A stretch of DNA of 64,000 nt from Paracoccus yeei ATCC BAA-599 (GCF_000622145.1 NZ_KK211402.1:2501-66500); one strand, 5' to 3'; positions 1-11,490 are shown, numbered from the stretch's first letter. Notes: generated by a model from the sequence alone, not told the origin. A program made the numbers and translations.

Positions 1-2127
<2,127 letters not shown>

Positions 2128-2212
2128 TGATCCGGAAGAAGACAGACCTTCTTCCAAAAGCATCCTTGGACAACTTCATCCTGCGGGATAACGCCGATCT
2201 CGCTCCTTTTCC

Positions 2213-2330
2213 GGTCTGGTGGCCAAAGCACGAGCAAAACACCCGATCCCATCCCGAACTCGGCCGTTAAGTGCCGTCGCGCCAATGGTACTGCGTCAAA
2301 AGACGTGGGAGAGTAGGTCACCGCCAGACC
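2213..2330 (+). rRNA. 5S ribosomal RNA
   Basis: About 85 bases after 23S lies a 118-base segment whose ends pair (GGTCTGGTGG at 2213 with CCGCCAGACC at 2321), as in helix I of 5S rRNA. It contains the conserved CCCGATCCCATCCCGAACTCGG core. Position and order are those of a normal bacterial rRNA operon. Confidence 0.95.
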
Positions 2331-2389
2331 TGAAAAGAAGCGAAAACATCTCTCAGAACGATGAAAGCAACGCAAAGCGATGCAACGGA

Positions 2390-2466
<77 letters not shown>

Positions 2467-2495
2467 AAAAATTACAATACATCAGATACTTAGAG

Positions 2496-2518
2496 CCCGA
2501 CCTAAACAGTCGGGTTTT
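2496..2518 (+). terminator. Intrinsic terminator of the rRNA operon
   Basis: CCCGAC (2496-2501) pairs with GTCGGG (2509-2514) across a 7-base loop and is followed by TTTT. It lies 30 bases after the tRNA and probably ends the rRNA-tRNA transcript. Confidence 0.8.
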
Positions 2519-2530
2519 GTGCGTTGCATT

Positions 2531-2552
2531 CCATGTCAACGCCATGTCAACG
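2531..2552 (+). repeat. Tandem 11-bp direct repeat behind tRNA-fMet
   Basis: The 11-mer CCATGTCAACG occurs twice without a gap (2531-2541 and 2542-2552). The segment from here to 2728 has no convincing gene. Short direct repeats close to a tRNA 3' end resemble the arm-type sites or scar of an integrated element, but no integrase gene is present here, so this is only suggestive. Confidence 0.5.
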
Positions 2553-2728
2553 TTCTGAGAGTCGACCCCCGCACGACAGTCGTAATCATCGACAATCACC
2601 CGCGCCCAACAATAGCTGATGACATTCGCCGGTGTTGAGCAGAATTGCCCGTGATCTTGTGCGCCGCCCGCAGAGCAGCCCTCTCGGTGCGCTTGGCAGC
2701 GACGTTCAGCTCGTGCCATGAAGGGCAC

Positions 2729-3451
2729 ATGATCGAATTTCGCCAACTCCCTGATGACCATCCCGATCTCGCGCATTCGCCCATGCTGCGCGCAGCACTC
2801 TTGACCCTGCAATACGCGCAGGATCATGGCTCGATCGGCCTCACCAAAACCAAGGCGTTCAAGCGGGTCTTCGTCCATTGGGCCGTCGAGCACTTCGCCT
2901 GGCCGGGCAAAAGCGCCGAAGAAATGTTCCGCTACAATAAAGTCATCAACGAATACGAGTTCCCGCCGCTCGAGGTGTTGCACTACCTGCTGATCTCCCT
3001 GCGCCTCGGGCGGCACTTCAAGGGCGAGTTCCGGCTGACCAAGCGGGGCGCCGAGTTGGCGCACGCCCCGGGCCGCCTGTTTGCCGAACTGATCCCACAC
3101 TTCGTCCTGCGCATCGATCACGCCTCCTATGCGCGGTTCGATGATCGCCCCTCCGGCAAGTGGGATGTCTGGATGAACGTCATCAATGTCGAAGCCGACC
3201 ACGGCACGACCGAGGCCGCCTTGTTCGAAGCCTTTTACGGTGAGCCGAAAGATTGGCACACTGCCGGCTGGCGCGAGATGGCCGCGTTCTCATGTTGCGT
3301 TCGTCTGCCCCTGGAGTGGGCGGGGCTACTGGTGGAGACCCGCGAACTCAGCCCGGGCAAGCATGTGTGCCATGTTTTCAAGACCCCGCTCTGGCGCAGT
3401 GCGCTGAAACTGGACACCGATGACATGCTGCGGCCGATATTGATCCAGTAG
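2729..3451 (+). CDS. Conserved-looking hypothetical protein
   Basis: A 240-aa soluble protein of unknown function. The start at 2729 (MIEFRQLP) is preferred because the earlier in-frame start at 2645 adds 28 residues of low-complexity, shadow-like sequence and sits closer to the tandem repeats. The central region is rich in helices and aromatic residues (EMFRYNKVINEYEFPPLEVL) and ends in WRSALKLDTD. There is no signal peptide or membrane segment. It is the first gene of the accessory island behind tRNA-fMet. I do not recognise its family. Confidence 0.7.
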   Translation: MIEFRQLPDDHPDLAHSPMLRAALLTLQYAQDHGSIGLTKTKAFKRVFVHWAVEHFAWPGKSAEEMFRYNKVINEYEFPPLEVLHYLLISLRLGRHFKGEFRLTKRGAELAHAPGRLFAELIPHFVLRIDHASYARFDDRPSGKWDVWMNVINVEADHGTTEAALFEAFYGEPKDWHTAGWREMAAFSCCVRLPLEWAGLLVETRELSPGKHVCHVFKTPLWRSALKLDTDDMLRPILIQ

Positions 3452-4098
3452 CATTTCCGGCTCAACCGCAGTGCAGACGTCCGAGCCGATCGCAGCATAT
3501 GTTGCGCCATCGACGTGGAGGGCGGATTCCAGCCATCCGCTGCGGGTGCAAAGCGACCGAGCGATTTCAGCGGGAGCTGACATTGGGACGAGGTTGAACC
3601 GTTTCTTCTCGGCACTGCCGCAAGGCGGCTTGGGGCCCAACCTGTGGATTGGATTTTCGTGCTGCACGCGCGCACAACGCGAAAAATGCCGCGATAGTGA
3701 GAAAACTGGCTCCGTCGCTCAAAGAAAAGCCGCTTATTCGTGGGTGGCGCAATATGGGTCACGTGTTAAACCTACAAGTCGCGGGACAGAACCGCCGTTT
3801 ACGACGGAGGCTAATGTCGGCCCTTGGGGTGACCGCCCGCATATCAGGGCAAGTCAACATGGGCGCCTTGTGCGTGACTGGGTGACAACGATTGTCCTGG
3901 AACCCAGTGGATACGGGACACACTCGATGCGCCGAACCTAAGCTGCGGAGATTTGCCGACGAACGGGCAGCTATTGAAACTATGCCTGCGTTCTATTGGA
4001 AAAGACTGAGGCCTTTCCCTAGTCTAGTGGAGACCGCCCGGCACACCGGAAGTGGCCACTCTCGACATCCCCGGAACCACATTCTTGAAGTAGGCTTG
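3452..4098. other. Intergenic stretch without a supported gene
   Basis: About 650 bases separate the hypothetical protein from the glycosylase. Open frames up to 156 codons exist on both strands, but their translations look like non-coding reading (rich in R, S, A and C, no recognisable motif, no ribosome binding site). Nothing functional is claimed here. It may be scar sequence from island assembly. Confidence 0.5.
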
Positions 4099-4791
4099 AT
4101 GAGACCTTTCCGCGAAATTCTGTCGATGGCTGTGAAGAGACACGGCAGTCTTGAGGCCGTTGAGGCGCGCATTGAACACCCGGCACCCATCACAGACCTG
4201 CTTGCACGCAGTGACGATCGATGGCTCGCAGATATGACACGACACGTCTTCAACGCGGGCTTCAGCCGTAAGGTGATCCGCGACAAATGGCCGGGATTCG
4301 AAGCAGCTTTCAAAGGGTTTGACCCAAGCGTTTGCGCAATAATGGATGACGACTGGTTCGATATGCTGCTCAAAGATCCGCGCATCGTGCGCAACGGGGC
4401 GCGGATCCGATCCGTTCAGCGCAACGCGATGTTCATTCTGGACGAGACAGAAAGACATGCCAGCTTTGGCGCTTTCATCGCCGCGTGGCAGCACAAGGAT
4501 TTCGCCGACGTTCTTGATTATCTGCGCAAGCATGGTGATCGACTGGGCGACAAGACCGCCCAGTATTTCCTGCGCGAAGCCGGTGTAGATTCCTATGTTT
4601 TGTCGTTTGATGTCTTGAAACGCCTGTCACTCGAAGGGGTTGCTGACACTCTGCCAGCGTCGTCGAAACAGCGGCGCGCCATACAGAACGCCTTTGACGG
4701 ATGGAAAGAAGAGTCGGGCAAGTCGCTGACATACATCAGCCGCGTGCTCGCCATGAGTGTCGAAAGCGACCGCCAGCCAAGATTTACATAA
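4099..4791 (+). CDS. tag: DNA-3-methyladenine glycosylase I-type protein
   Basis: A 230-aa protein of the helix-hairpin-helix 3-methyladenine DNA glycosylase family, which excises alkylated bases. Family-like segments are DDRWLADMTRHVFNAGFS, VIRDKWPGFEAAFKGFDP, IVRNGARIRSVQRNA and the C-terminal SGKSLTYISRVLAMSV. The start at 4099 (MRPFREIL) is chosen over the upstream in-frame 3892 because family similarity begins there and the extra 69 residues look non-coding. It resembles the COG2818-type proteins common in Alphaproteobacteria. A base-excision enzyme fits the repair theme of the genes that follow. Confidence 0.82.
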   Translation: MRPFREILSMAVKRHGSLEAVEARIEHPAPITDLLARSDDRWLADMTRHVFNAGFSRKVIRDKWPGFEAAFKGFDPSVCAIMDDDWFDMLLKDPRIVRNGARIRSVQRNAMFILDETERHASFGAFIAAWQHKDFADVLDYLRKHGDRLGDKTAQYFLREAGVDSYVLSFDVLKRLSLEGVADTLPASSKQRRAIQNAFDGWKEESGKSLTYISRVLAMSVESDRQPRFT

Positions 4792-4814
4792 ACATTCCCA
4801 GAAAGGATCAATGA

Positions 4815-5282
4815 ATGGAACAACGCCAACCTCTCCCGCCCTTTACGCGTGAGACAGCAATTCAGAAGGTCCGCCTTGCCGAAGATGGCTGGAACGGTCG
4901 CAATCCAGAGGCAGTATCCAAAGCCTATACAGTAAACACCAAATGGCGCAACCGCGCGACATTTGTGAATGGTCGCGATGAGGTGGTAGCTTTCCTAGCG
5001 GACAAATGGGCCAAGGAATTGGACTACCGACTGGTCAAGGAACTCTGGGCCTTCACGGATAACCGCATCGCGGTTCGATACGCGTATGAATACCACCATG
5101 CTGATGGAAACTGGTTCCGCGCCTATGGCAACGAGAATTGGGAGTTTGACGAGAATGGCCTGATGACGAACCGGCACGCCAGCATCAATGATCTGCCGAT
5201 CAAGGAAAGCGAGCGTCTGTTCCACTGGCCTTTGGGACGCCGTCCTGATGACACGTCAAGTCTTTCTGAATTGGGACTGTGA
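4815..5282 (+). CDS. DUF1348 / NTF2-like family protein
   Basis: A 155-aa cytoplasmic protein with the alpha+beta cone fold expected of the SnoaL/NTF2-like DUF1348 family. Characteristic stretches are [33 protein letters not shown] and the aromatic-rich [24 protein letters not shown]. The biochemical role of this family is unknown. It starts 23 bases after the glycosylase behind an AAGGATC ribosome binding site, and its stop overlaps the next gene's region, so the two are probably co-transcribed. Confidence 0.82.
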   Translation: MEQRQPLPPFTRETAIQKVRLAEDGWNGRNPEAVSKAYTVNTKWRNRATFVNGRDEVVAFLADKWAKELDYRLVKELWAFTDNRIAVRYAYEYHHADGNWFRAYGNENWEFDENGLMTNRHASINDLPIKESERLFHWPLGRRPDDTSSLSELGL

Positions 5283-5284
5283 GG

Positions 5285-6193
5285 ATGAGCGGGGGCCCTT
5301 TTCACGATGGTGAACGCCTTGTCCAGAAAGCCACGGGGGAGGACGTGCTGGCCCTTCGGAACGGGCGTTTCATCAGCACGACACTGTCTGCAAACAGCGA
5401 ACGGATGCTGGGTATCGCGACAACCCTGAATATCGCCGTAAGTGATGCTGAGGGGCGTGTCTGGTCTTTTCTGGCCAACGGTCCAGAAGGGCTTGTTGCC
5501 CGAGCTGATGACAAGACGGTTTACCTGAATCGGACCGAAATGACCGTTCCGTCCGCGCTATGGACGATGGTCAGTGCCGGAGCGCCGATAGGCCTTGTTG
5601 CAATGGACCTGACCAGCGCGCGGCGGTTTCGCATCAATGGTTCGGTTAATGAGGTTACGCCTGAGCGGGTGACAATCGATGTTGCGCAGACCTGTCCGAA
5701 TTGTCCGAAATACATCCAGCAAAGACTGCCTGTGGCAGACAATCGCTATCAAGGTGTTTCGCCCGCTTCGGGATCTGATCTGCCGGATAACCTTGCGGAC
5801 CTGATCCGACAGGCCGACACGTTTTTCGTGGCCAGCAAAAACCCGGACGGAGATCATGATGCAAGCCATCGTGGTGGGTATCCGGGATTTGTAAACGTGA
5901 AGGGAAATCAGCTTATCGTTCCCGACTACTTCGGTAATTCGATGTTCATGACATTGGGCAATCTGGCGCTCGAGCCTCGAGCGGGCATTACCTTCGTCGA
6001 TTTCGACACTGGCGCTCAGCTGAACCTGACAGGTCACGCCACGCTCAACTTGGAAGGGCGCATGGCTCATGACGGTGCCGATGGCCGGTATTGGACCTTC
6101 GACATAGAGGCTTGGCAATTGACGCCGCATCGCCCTGAACCGGCTTGGAAACTGGGTGCATATTCTAGATTCAATCCACCTTTGGAAACATGA
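5285..6193 (+). CDS. Pyridoxamine 5'-phosphate oxidase-family flavin-binding protein
   Basis: About 302 aa, with a split-barrel FMN-binding fold typical of PNPOx-like proteins. The second half carries the typical pattern ADTFFVASKNPDGDHDASHRGG followed by VNVKGNQLIVPDYFGNSMF. Such proteins bind flavin or heme and are often stress linked; the substrate is unknown. The ATG at 5285 is taken as start, and a GTG at 5279 is an alternative adding two residues. It touches both neighbours (previous stop 5282; next start 6190), indicating an operon with tight translational coupling. Confidence 0.8.
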   Translation: MSGGPFHDGERLVQKATGEDVLALRNGRFISTTLSANSERMLGIATTLNIAVSDAEGRVWSFLANGPEGLVARADDKTVYLNRTEMTVPSALWTMVSAGAPIGLVAMDLTSARRFRINGSVNEVTPERVTIDVAQTCPNCPKYIQQRLPVADNRYQGVSPASGSDLPDNLADLIRQADTFFVASKNPDGDHDASHRGGYPGFVNVKGNQLIVPDYFGNSMFMTLGNLALEPRAGITFVDFDTGAQLNLTGHATLNLEGRMAHDGADGRYWTFDIEAWQLTPHRPEPAWKLGAYSRFNPPLET

Positions 6194-7107
6194 CAAGGCT
6201 TGCCATTCCGCCCGATATCCGTTTCGGCGTTGGCGGTTTTCCTTTGGCATTCACTGAACGTCCGGAAGCCAAGGATCGGGGTGCCGTTTTCGCGTGGCTG
6301 CGCTCAGTCGGGCTCGACGCAATCGAATTGCAAATGACGTATGGGCCACGAATGACGGCTGAACAGGGGCGTCGCTACCGCGCGCTGGCAATAGCAGACG
6401 ACATCAAGTTATCGATCCACGGGTCTTACTACATCGTTCTTGCCAGCCCCGATCCGGCCAAGGTCCTGCGCTCTGTCGACACGCTTCTACGGACCTATGA
6501 GCAAGCCGACATTCTGGGCGCGCGCGAAATCGTGCTGCATCCCGGGTCGCTCTACGGCGCGCCCGAAGCCGATGTGTCTCGCCGGTTTGCCGAAAACCTT
6601 GAGCGATTCATGGCGCAATTGGGCAAGACTGACATCAGCCTTATGATCGAAACCGCTGGCAAGGTCGGGCAGATGGGGTCTGTCGATATGATTCTTGATG
6701 TGGCCTCGACGGTCAAAGGGGTCGGGCCTTGCATTGATTTCGGGCATGTTCATGCGCGCTCGCTCGGCGAGCTTGAGACGCCCGACGCGATGGCGCAAGT
6801 GTTTGCAAGGATTGACGAGTTCCAGCGGTCCAACCCAGATACGCCGACACATTTTCACTACACACCGATCCATTTTGGCCCAAGAGGCGAGATCCAGCAC
6901 CGGGCGCTCAGTGACATCGACGGCGTTTCGAACAAACCGTTCCATCCGCGCCCGGAACCTGTCGCGGCCGGGCTTGCAGGCCTGCCCGGTCGTTTCACGA
7001 TCATATCCGAAACCCACAACTCACAAGAGATGGGCGCTATCAGGTTGAAAAACTTGATCAATTCAGGCACTTGTGGGCATAAGGAAGTCGGCTACCTTGT
7101 GGAGTGA
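6190..7107 (+). CDS. Xylose isomerase-like TIM-barrel protein (endonuclease IV superfamily)
   Basis: A 305-aa AP endonuclease 2/sugar-isomerase superfamily protein. Putative metal ligands lie in SIHGSYY, IVLHPGS, LMIETAG, IDFGHVHA, HFHYTPIHFG and ISETHNS, in the same order as the zinc ligands of endonuclease IV. It may act as an abasic-site endonuclease or as an isomerase. The neighbouring glycosylase makes base-excision repair plausible, but this is inference. It overlaps the PNPOx-like gene by 4 bases (ATGA). Confidence 0.78.
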   Translation: MTRLAIPPDIRFGVGGFPLAFTERPEAKDRGAVFAWLRSVGLDAIELQMTYGPRMTAEQGRRYRALAIADDIKLSIHGSYYIVLASPDPAKVLRSVDTLLRTYEQADILGAREIVLHPGSLYGAPEADVSRRFAENLERFMAQLGKTDISLMIETAGKVGQMGSVDMILDVASTVKGVGPCIDFGHVHARSLGELETPDAMAQVFARIDEFQRSNPDTPTHFHYTPIHFGPRGEIQHRALSDIDGVSNKPFHPRPEPVAAGLAGLPGRFTIISETHNSQEMGAIRLKNLINSGTCGHKEVGYLVE

Positions 7108-7116
7108 CGCAGGCAA

Positions 7117-7989
7117 ATGGATCTTAATCAGGTCAGGTACTTCCTGAATCTCGCCGAATCCCTGAATTTCACGGAAGCGGCCCGGGTGAGTGGGATATCT
7201 CAGCCCAGTCTCACCAAGGCGATTCAACGTCTGGAAGATGAGTTTGGCGGTCCGGTGCTGTATCGCGACGGCAAGGACACGCGCCTGACGGCCTTGGGCC
7301 GTGATCTGATCGTAGAGTTCATGCGCATTCAATCAGCGCTCGAAAACATCACCGAGCTTGCGGAAAACTCGGTCGCAGGGCGCAGCCGGAAGATCAATAT
7401 TGGCGTCGCAAGCACCATTGCGCCGCGGGTCTTTGCCAAATTCTGGGCGCTCGTTCTGAAGGAATTGCCCGAGGTCGAGCTTCTTCTTCATCCTCTGAAC
7501 CCCGGCGAGGCGGAGGCGGAGGTATTGTCGGGCAAGTATGACATGTGTCTGCTGACCAATCCGCCGGAACCGAATTTCAAACTGACGATCCAACCGCTGT
7601 TCCAAGAGCGGTTGCGCTTGGCCTTGGCAAGTCATCACCCGCTCGCCGGGACAGATGAAATCACGCCAGAGCAGATGATGGAGCAGCCCTATATCGACAG
7701 GATGCACTGCGAATTTCGCACGCAACTGATCAAGCATTTCATGGATCGGAACATTGTCATGCGTCCGCGTTTTCAGTCAGAGCGGGAAGACTGGGTGCAG
7801 CAGATGGTGGCGCAAGGTGCGGGTGTGTGTTCCTTGCCGGAACATTCAGCGATTGTTGATGGAATCGTCCTGCGCGCGGTAAAGGGCCTGACCCTGTCAC
7901 GCAACATCAGCATGGTCGCCGTTTCTGGTTCTGCCAACCCGCGCGAAGTCCGTGTCATCCTTGGATTATCCAAAGATTTCAATTGGTAA
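7117..7989 (+). CDS. LysR-family transcriptional regulator
   Basis: A 290-aa LysR protein with an N-terminal winged helix-turn-helix (residues 1-60, NFTEAARVSGISQPSLTKAI) and a periplasmic-binding-like effector domain. It has only three cysteines: C144, C198 and C238. C198 sits in a segment (RMHCEFRTQ) that aligns by eye with the region of the peroxidatic cysteine of OxyR, although a Cys here also occurs in other LysR proteins and no OxyR-style resolving Cys208 is seen. It lies immediately upstream of the msrB operon in the same direction and is the obvious candidate activator of that operon. Confidence 0.88.
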   Translation: MDLNQVRYFLNLAESLNFTEAARVSGISQPSLTKAIQRLEDEFGGPVLYRDGKDTRLTALGRDLIVEFMRIQSALENITELAENSVAGRSRKINIGVASTIAPRVFAKFWALVLKELPEVELLLHPLNPGEAEAEVLSGKYDMCLLTNPPEPNFKLTIQPLFQERLRLALASHHPLAGTDEITPEQMMEQPYIDRMHCEFRTQLIKHFMDRNIVMRPRFQSEREDWVQQMVAQGAGVCSLPEHSAIVDGIVLRAVKGLTLSRNISMVAVSGSANPREVRVILGLSKDFNW

Positions 7990-8090
7990 TAGGCACACGC
8001 GCGCGGCTATAAAAACTATTCCCGCCAGGAATTTCACAAACGGATCGAAAGTCTCCATCTTCCTCTCAACGGAAGAAGAAGGAGATACAA

Positions 8091-8531
8091 ATGACCTACG
8101 AAAAATCACAGGATGCGCTCTCCAAGCTGACACCCCAACAGTATCACGTTACGCAAGAGAGCGGGACCGAGCGCGCCTTTACGGGTGAGTATGACAAGCA
8201 TTTCGAACCGGGTATCTACGTCGATATCGTTTCCGGCGAGCCGCTTTTCGCATCCTCAGCCAAGTTCAACTCCGGTTGCGGTTGGCCCGCATTCTCGAAA
8301 CCCATCGATAACGTGACCGAGCATCGTGATGCCTCGTATGGCATGGTCCGGGTCGAAGTCCGCTCGAAACACGGCGACAGCCATTTGGGGCATGTCTTCA
8401 ATGATGGCCCGCGCGAAATGGGCGGCCTGCGCTACTGCATCAACTCGGCCAGCCTGCGCTTTGTGCCGAAAGACCAAATGGAAGCCGAGGGGTATGGCGC
8501 ATACCTCGATCAAGTGGAGGAAAAAGTATGA
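8091..8531 (+). CDS. msrB: Peptide-methionine (R)-S-oxide reductase MsrB
   Basis: A 146-aa MsrB that reduces the R epimer of methionine sulfoxide in proteins. Catalytic Cys116 lies in RYCINSAS, the recycling-type Cys63 is present in SGCGWPAF, and the His-rich segment [11 protein letters not shown] is intact. The two CxxC zinc pairs of zinc-type MsrB are absent ([12 protein letters not shown]). An AGGAG ribosome binding site precedes the ATG. It overlaps msrA by 4 bases. A paralogue lies at 56743-57186. Confidence 0.95.
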   Translation: MTYEKSQDALSKLTPQQYHVTQESGTERAFTGEYDKHFEPGIYVDIVSGEPLFASSAKFNSGCGWPAFSKPIDNVTEHRDASYGMVRVEVRSKHGDSHLGHVFNDGPREMGGLRYCINSASLRFVPKDQMEAEGYGAYLDQVEEKV

Positions 8532-9040
8532 CTGAACGTGCCGTATTGGCCGGAGGCTGCTTCTGGGGGATGCAAGACCTGATCCGCAAGCTGCCCGGCG
8601 TCGAAAGCACCCGGGTTGGCTACACCGGCGGTGACGTGAAATTTGCCACATACCGCAACCACGGAACCCATGCCGAAGGGATCGAGATCCTCTTTGACCC
8701 CTCGAAAACCAGCTATCGTGCGCTTCTGGAGTTCTTTTTCCAGATCCATGACCCGACAACGAAAGACCGCCAAGGTAACGACCGCGGAAGCAGTTATCGG
8801 TCCGCCATTTACTATGTGAATGACGAACAAAAAGCGATTGCCGAAGACACGATCGCGGACGTGAACGCATCTGGGATCTGGCCAGGCAAGGTCGTGACCG
8901 AAGTAGAACCGGTGAGCGATTTCTGGGAAGCTGAGCCAGAGCATCAAGACTACCTGGAGCGTATCCCGAATGGCTATACTTGCCACTTCCCGCGGTCCAG
9001 TTGGGTTTTGCCCAAGCGTGCGGCGACGGCGGCTGAATAA
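8528..9040 (+). CDS. msrA: Peptide-methionine (S)-S-oxide reductase MsrA
   Basis: A 170-aa MsrA that reduces the S epimer. The catalytic signature GGCFWGM is at residues 9-15 (Cys11), followed by [15 protein letters not shown] and [22 protein letters not shown] second cysteine in GYTCHF near the C-terminus may be the resolving one. ATGA overlap with msrB shows coupled translation, so both epimers are repaired by one transcript. A close paralogue is at 56202-56741. Confidence 0.95.
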   Translation: MTERAVLAGGCFWGMQDLIRKLPGVESTRVGYTGGDVKFATYRNHGTHAEGIEILFDPSKTSYRALLEFFFQIHDPTTKDRQGNDRGSSYRSAIYYVNDEQKAIAEDTIADVNASGIWPGKVVTEVEPVSDFWEAEPEHQDYLERIPNGYTCHFPRSSWVLPKRAATAAE

Positions 9041-9043
9041 GCC

Positions 9044-10483
9044 ATGCGTGGGCCTCATCACCATCTGATTATTGGCGATGGGGCCAGCGCAGCGGCGCTT
9101 GCGGAAACATTGGTGCTTACGTCTGGTGACCAACTGACCATTCTTGGGGCCAACGCGGGTCAATTCGGCAAAGGGATGGCATATGCGGATCATCCGAGCG
9201 CCGCGCCTTGGCGATATGCCTATCTGTTGAATTCGCCGTCAGGTGCCTTTGGTGAGAGTTTCGTCGAATGGTTCGAGGCAAACTGGGGTGATATTCGCTC
9301 AAGGATTGCCGCCTACCAACCACGCTGGTTGGACTTCGCGGCGGATCATCTGGATGCAGGCGATTTCGGCGCTGTCTTTGCCCCACGCGCGGTCTTTGGC
9401 GACTATCTCGCCGAGATCGGGCAGGGCATTCTGGCCATGCACGCCGAAGCAGGCGTGCGGGTGCAGCAGCGGACGGCTTTGGCCACCGATCTGGCCAAGG
9501 ATGAACACGGGTTTCGGATCACGCTTGCCACAGGCGAGGTGATCCGGGCGGACCGGGTGGACGTGGCCACCGGGGGACCATCGCCTCAACGATTTGGGGC
9601 GGATAGCGGCCCCACGGCGTTCACGACGCTTTATGGCAACGAGCAAACGATTGCCGAGGTCCTGCGTCCTGGACAGGAAGTGACCTGCCTAGGAGGCAAC
9701 GCCGCGATGCTGGATGTCCTGCGGCTTATGCAGTCCGTCATGGACGAGCAGGACATCCGGCTTCGGGTGATCACCCGTGGGTCCAAGCCGGAGCAGCTGA
9801 TCTGGGCGCGCCCGCGTAAAGAGCCGGTGACGCCCAAACTGACGGGCCCTTACCGCGATGCAGACGCGCTTCTGGCTGCGGTCGACGCCGAAATTGCCGC
9901 GTTCCGTGCCAAGGGGGCAAGCATGGCCGAACTCAGACCAGGCTATCTGGGTTGGGCAGCCGAAAGGGGGCTTGAAACCCTGCTGCCCTCCCTCTCGGAG
10001 CGCCGCAAGGTCATGCCACAACTGGAGCGGCGGTTTAGGCGCGCAACGCACAACAGCCTTGCCGACTATGCACGGCTCCAAGCGGCAGGCCAGATCGTGG
10101 AGGAGCACGGCGAGATAACTTGGGTCTATGCCGAAACCGAGGGCAAGACCCGCATCCGTCTGAAACGGGCTGGCACAAGAACGAACGAAGAAATCACGAC
10201 CTCAGTCGTGATCAACACATCCGGTCCGGGAGACCAGCTTGCCATGGACCTGCTAACCAGCGGCCTGATCCGCAACGGCTGGTTGCGGATGAACGAAACG
10301 AAGACGGGCCTGATCGTCGGGCCCGGACTTGAAACGGAGGTTGAGGGGCTTCGCTATCTCTCGCCCGCCGTCACCGAAATCGGCGCGGAGGTTCTGGCGT
10401 TTCCGCTCGAAGACGTCAGTGCGCTGGCGGCGCGGGCGAAAGCAGCGAACCAAATCGCCATATATGAAAGGTTTCAGTCATGA
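9044..10483 (+). CDS. FAD/NAD(P)-binding protein
   Basis: A 479-aa protein with an N-terminal Rossmann segment (HHHLIIGDGASAAALAETL) and the pattern of the FAD-NAD(P)-binding family PF13454, including LLNSPSGAFGESFVEW and a central VTCLGGNAAMLDVLRL nucleotide-binding loop. It is probably a flavoprotein oxidoreductase of unknown substrate. It begins 4 bases after msrA and overlaps the next gene by 4 bases, placing it within the same redox operon. Confidence 0.8.
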   Translation: MRGPHHHLIIGDGASAAALAETLVLTSGDQLTILGANAGQFGKGMAYADHPSAAPWRYAYLLNSPSGAFGESFVEWFEANWGDIRSRIAAYQPRWLDFAADHLDAGDFGAVFAPRAVFGDYLAEIGQGILAMHAEAGVRVQQRTALATDLAKDEHGFRITLATGEVIRADRVDVATGGPSPQRFGADSGPTAFTTLYGNEQTIAEVLRPGQEVTCLGGNAAMLDVLRLMQSVMDEQDIRLRVITRGSKPEQLIWARPRKEPVTPKLTGPYRDADALLAAVDAEIAAFRAKGASMAELRPGYLGWAAERGLETLLPSLSERRKVMPQLERRFRRATHNSLADYARLQAAGQIVEEHGEITWVYAETEGKTRIRLKRAGTRTNEEITTSVVINTSGPGDQLAMDLLTSGLIRNGWLRMNETKTGLIVGPGLETEVEGLRYLSPAVTEIGAEVLAFPLEDVSALAARAKAANQIAIYERFQS

Positions 10484-10980
10484 ACTTTGGACAACTTCGC
10501 AACACGGCGCCCGAACTGCGCGTCAACGATTGGATCGATGCGGATGGCAAGCCGATGGACAAGCCGCTTCGACTTTCGGATATGAAAGACGGCTACAAGA
10601 TCATTTATTGCTTCCAGCACTGGTGCCCTGGCTGTCATTCGCGCGGTTTTCCGACGCTGCGCTTTCTGCATGACAAACTGAAGGACAAAGGGTTCGATTT
10701 CGCCGTCATTCAGACCGTTTTTGAGGGTGCCGAGACAAACACCCGCGATAAGCTGCGCATCAATCAGGAGCAGTATGGGCTGAAAATGCCCTTTGGTCAT
10801 GACACCCCGCCCGCAGGTGAACGCTACCCGACCTTCATGGAGGATTACCGTTCTGGCGGCACGCCGTGGTTCACCGTGATCGATCCGGAAGGGAACGTTG
10901 TCCACGCGGACTTCCGTCTTGATCCGCAGCGATTTCTTGCCGCGCTCGGGGCCGACGATGTCGAGTTGAAGCGCGCCTGA
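10480..10980 (+). CDS. Thioredoxin-like / redoxin-domain protein
   Basis: A 166-aa thioredoxin-fold protein with a CPGC active site at residues 49-52 (CFQHWCPGCHS) and the cis-proline region SGGTPWFTVIDPEG. There is no export signal, so it is expected in the cytoplasm. It could supply electrons to the two Msr enzymes or act as a peroxidase-like redoxin. The start overlaps the preceding flavoprotein gene (ATGA). Confidence 0.85.
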   Translation: MNFGQLRNTAPELRVNDWIDADGKPMDKPLRLSDMKDGYKIIYCFQHWCPGCHSRGFPTLRFLHDKLKDKGFDFAVIQTVFEGAETNTRDKLRINQEQYGLKMPFGHDTPPAGERYPTFMEDYRSGGTPWFTVIDPEGNVVHADFRLDPQRFLAALGADDVELKRA

Positions 10981-10983
10981 CCA

Positions 10984-11014
10984 TTGGCTCCGGCGGCCAG
11001 ATCGCCGGAGCCAA
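10984..11014 (+). terminator. Strong 12-bp stem-loop between redoxin and rclC-like genes
   Basis: TTGGCTCCGGCG (10984-10995) pairs perfectly with CGCCGGAGCCAA (11003-11014) across a 7-base loop. No run of T follows, so it may be a partial terminator, attenuator or mRNA-processing/stability hairpin that sets the expression ratio within the operon. Confidence 0.6.
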
Positions 11015-11037
11015 ACAATCAATAACGAGGGACGAAA

Positions 11038-11490
11038 ATGGAACTGGTCGCAGAAATCACCCACTGGGTGCCAGCAATGAAACTTTTGTCACTGGCGCTT
11101 GCGGCAATCTTCGTTGCCTTCGGCATCGCCAAATTTGCCCGCTATGAACAGGACGCTGTCAAGACGCTGGTCGCGGGGCATCCGATCTTGCGGTTTGGCC
11201 CGAAACTGATGACGCCGGCGGGCTTCAGCATATTTCTGGGGATTGTTGAGTTGAGCACCGCTTTGCTTCTGGTACTTGGCATCTTCTTTCCCAGTTTTGG
11301 CCTTCTGGGCGGTTTGCTTGGCGTGCTGACCTTCTTGGTCACACTCAGCCTGTTCCCTTATGTTCAGTATTTCGAGGAAGAAGCAGGCCGTCTTTTCCTG
11401 TCCTCGCGTGGGCAATTCCTGATGAAGGATTTTGGCTTGCTCGTCGCCTGCCTTGCTATCGCACACCATCATGCGCTGGCCCTTGTTTAG
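11038..11490 (+). CDS. rclC: YkgB/DUF417 inner-membrane protein, RclC-like
   Basis: A 150-aa hydrophobic protein with about four membrane segments (residues about 12-32, 60-82, 87-108 and 127-147). The layout and stretches such as FVAFGIAKFARYEQDAV and GIVELSTALLLVLGI match the DUF417/YkgB family, whose E. coli member RclC belongs to the reactive chlorine resistance locus. An RclA-like flavoprotein gene 2 kb downstream supports this. Function of the family is only known genetically. Confidence 0.75.
   Translation: MELVAEITHWVPAMKLLSLALAAIFVAFGIAKFARYEQDAVKTLVAGHPILRFGPKLMTPAGFSIFLGIVELSTALLLVLGIFFPSFGLLGGLLGVLTFLVTLSLFPYVQYFEEEAGRLFLSSRGQFLMKDFGLLVACLAIAHHHALALV

Noticed and set aside
3471-3941. 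Plus-strand 156-codon frame
   Set aside because: Composition looks non-coding, with no start signal or recognisable motif, and overlapping frames of similar quality exist on the other strand.
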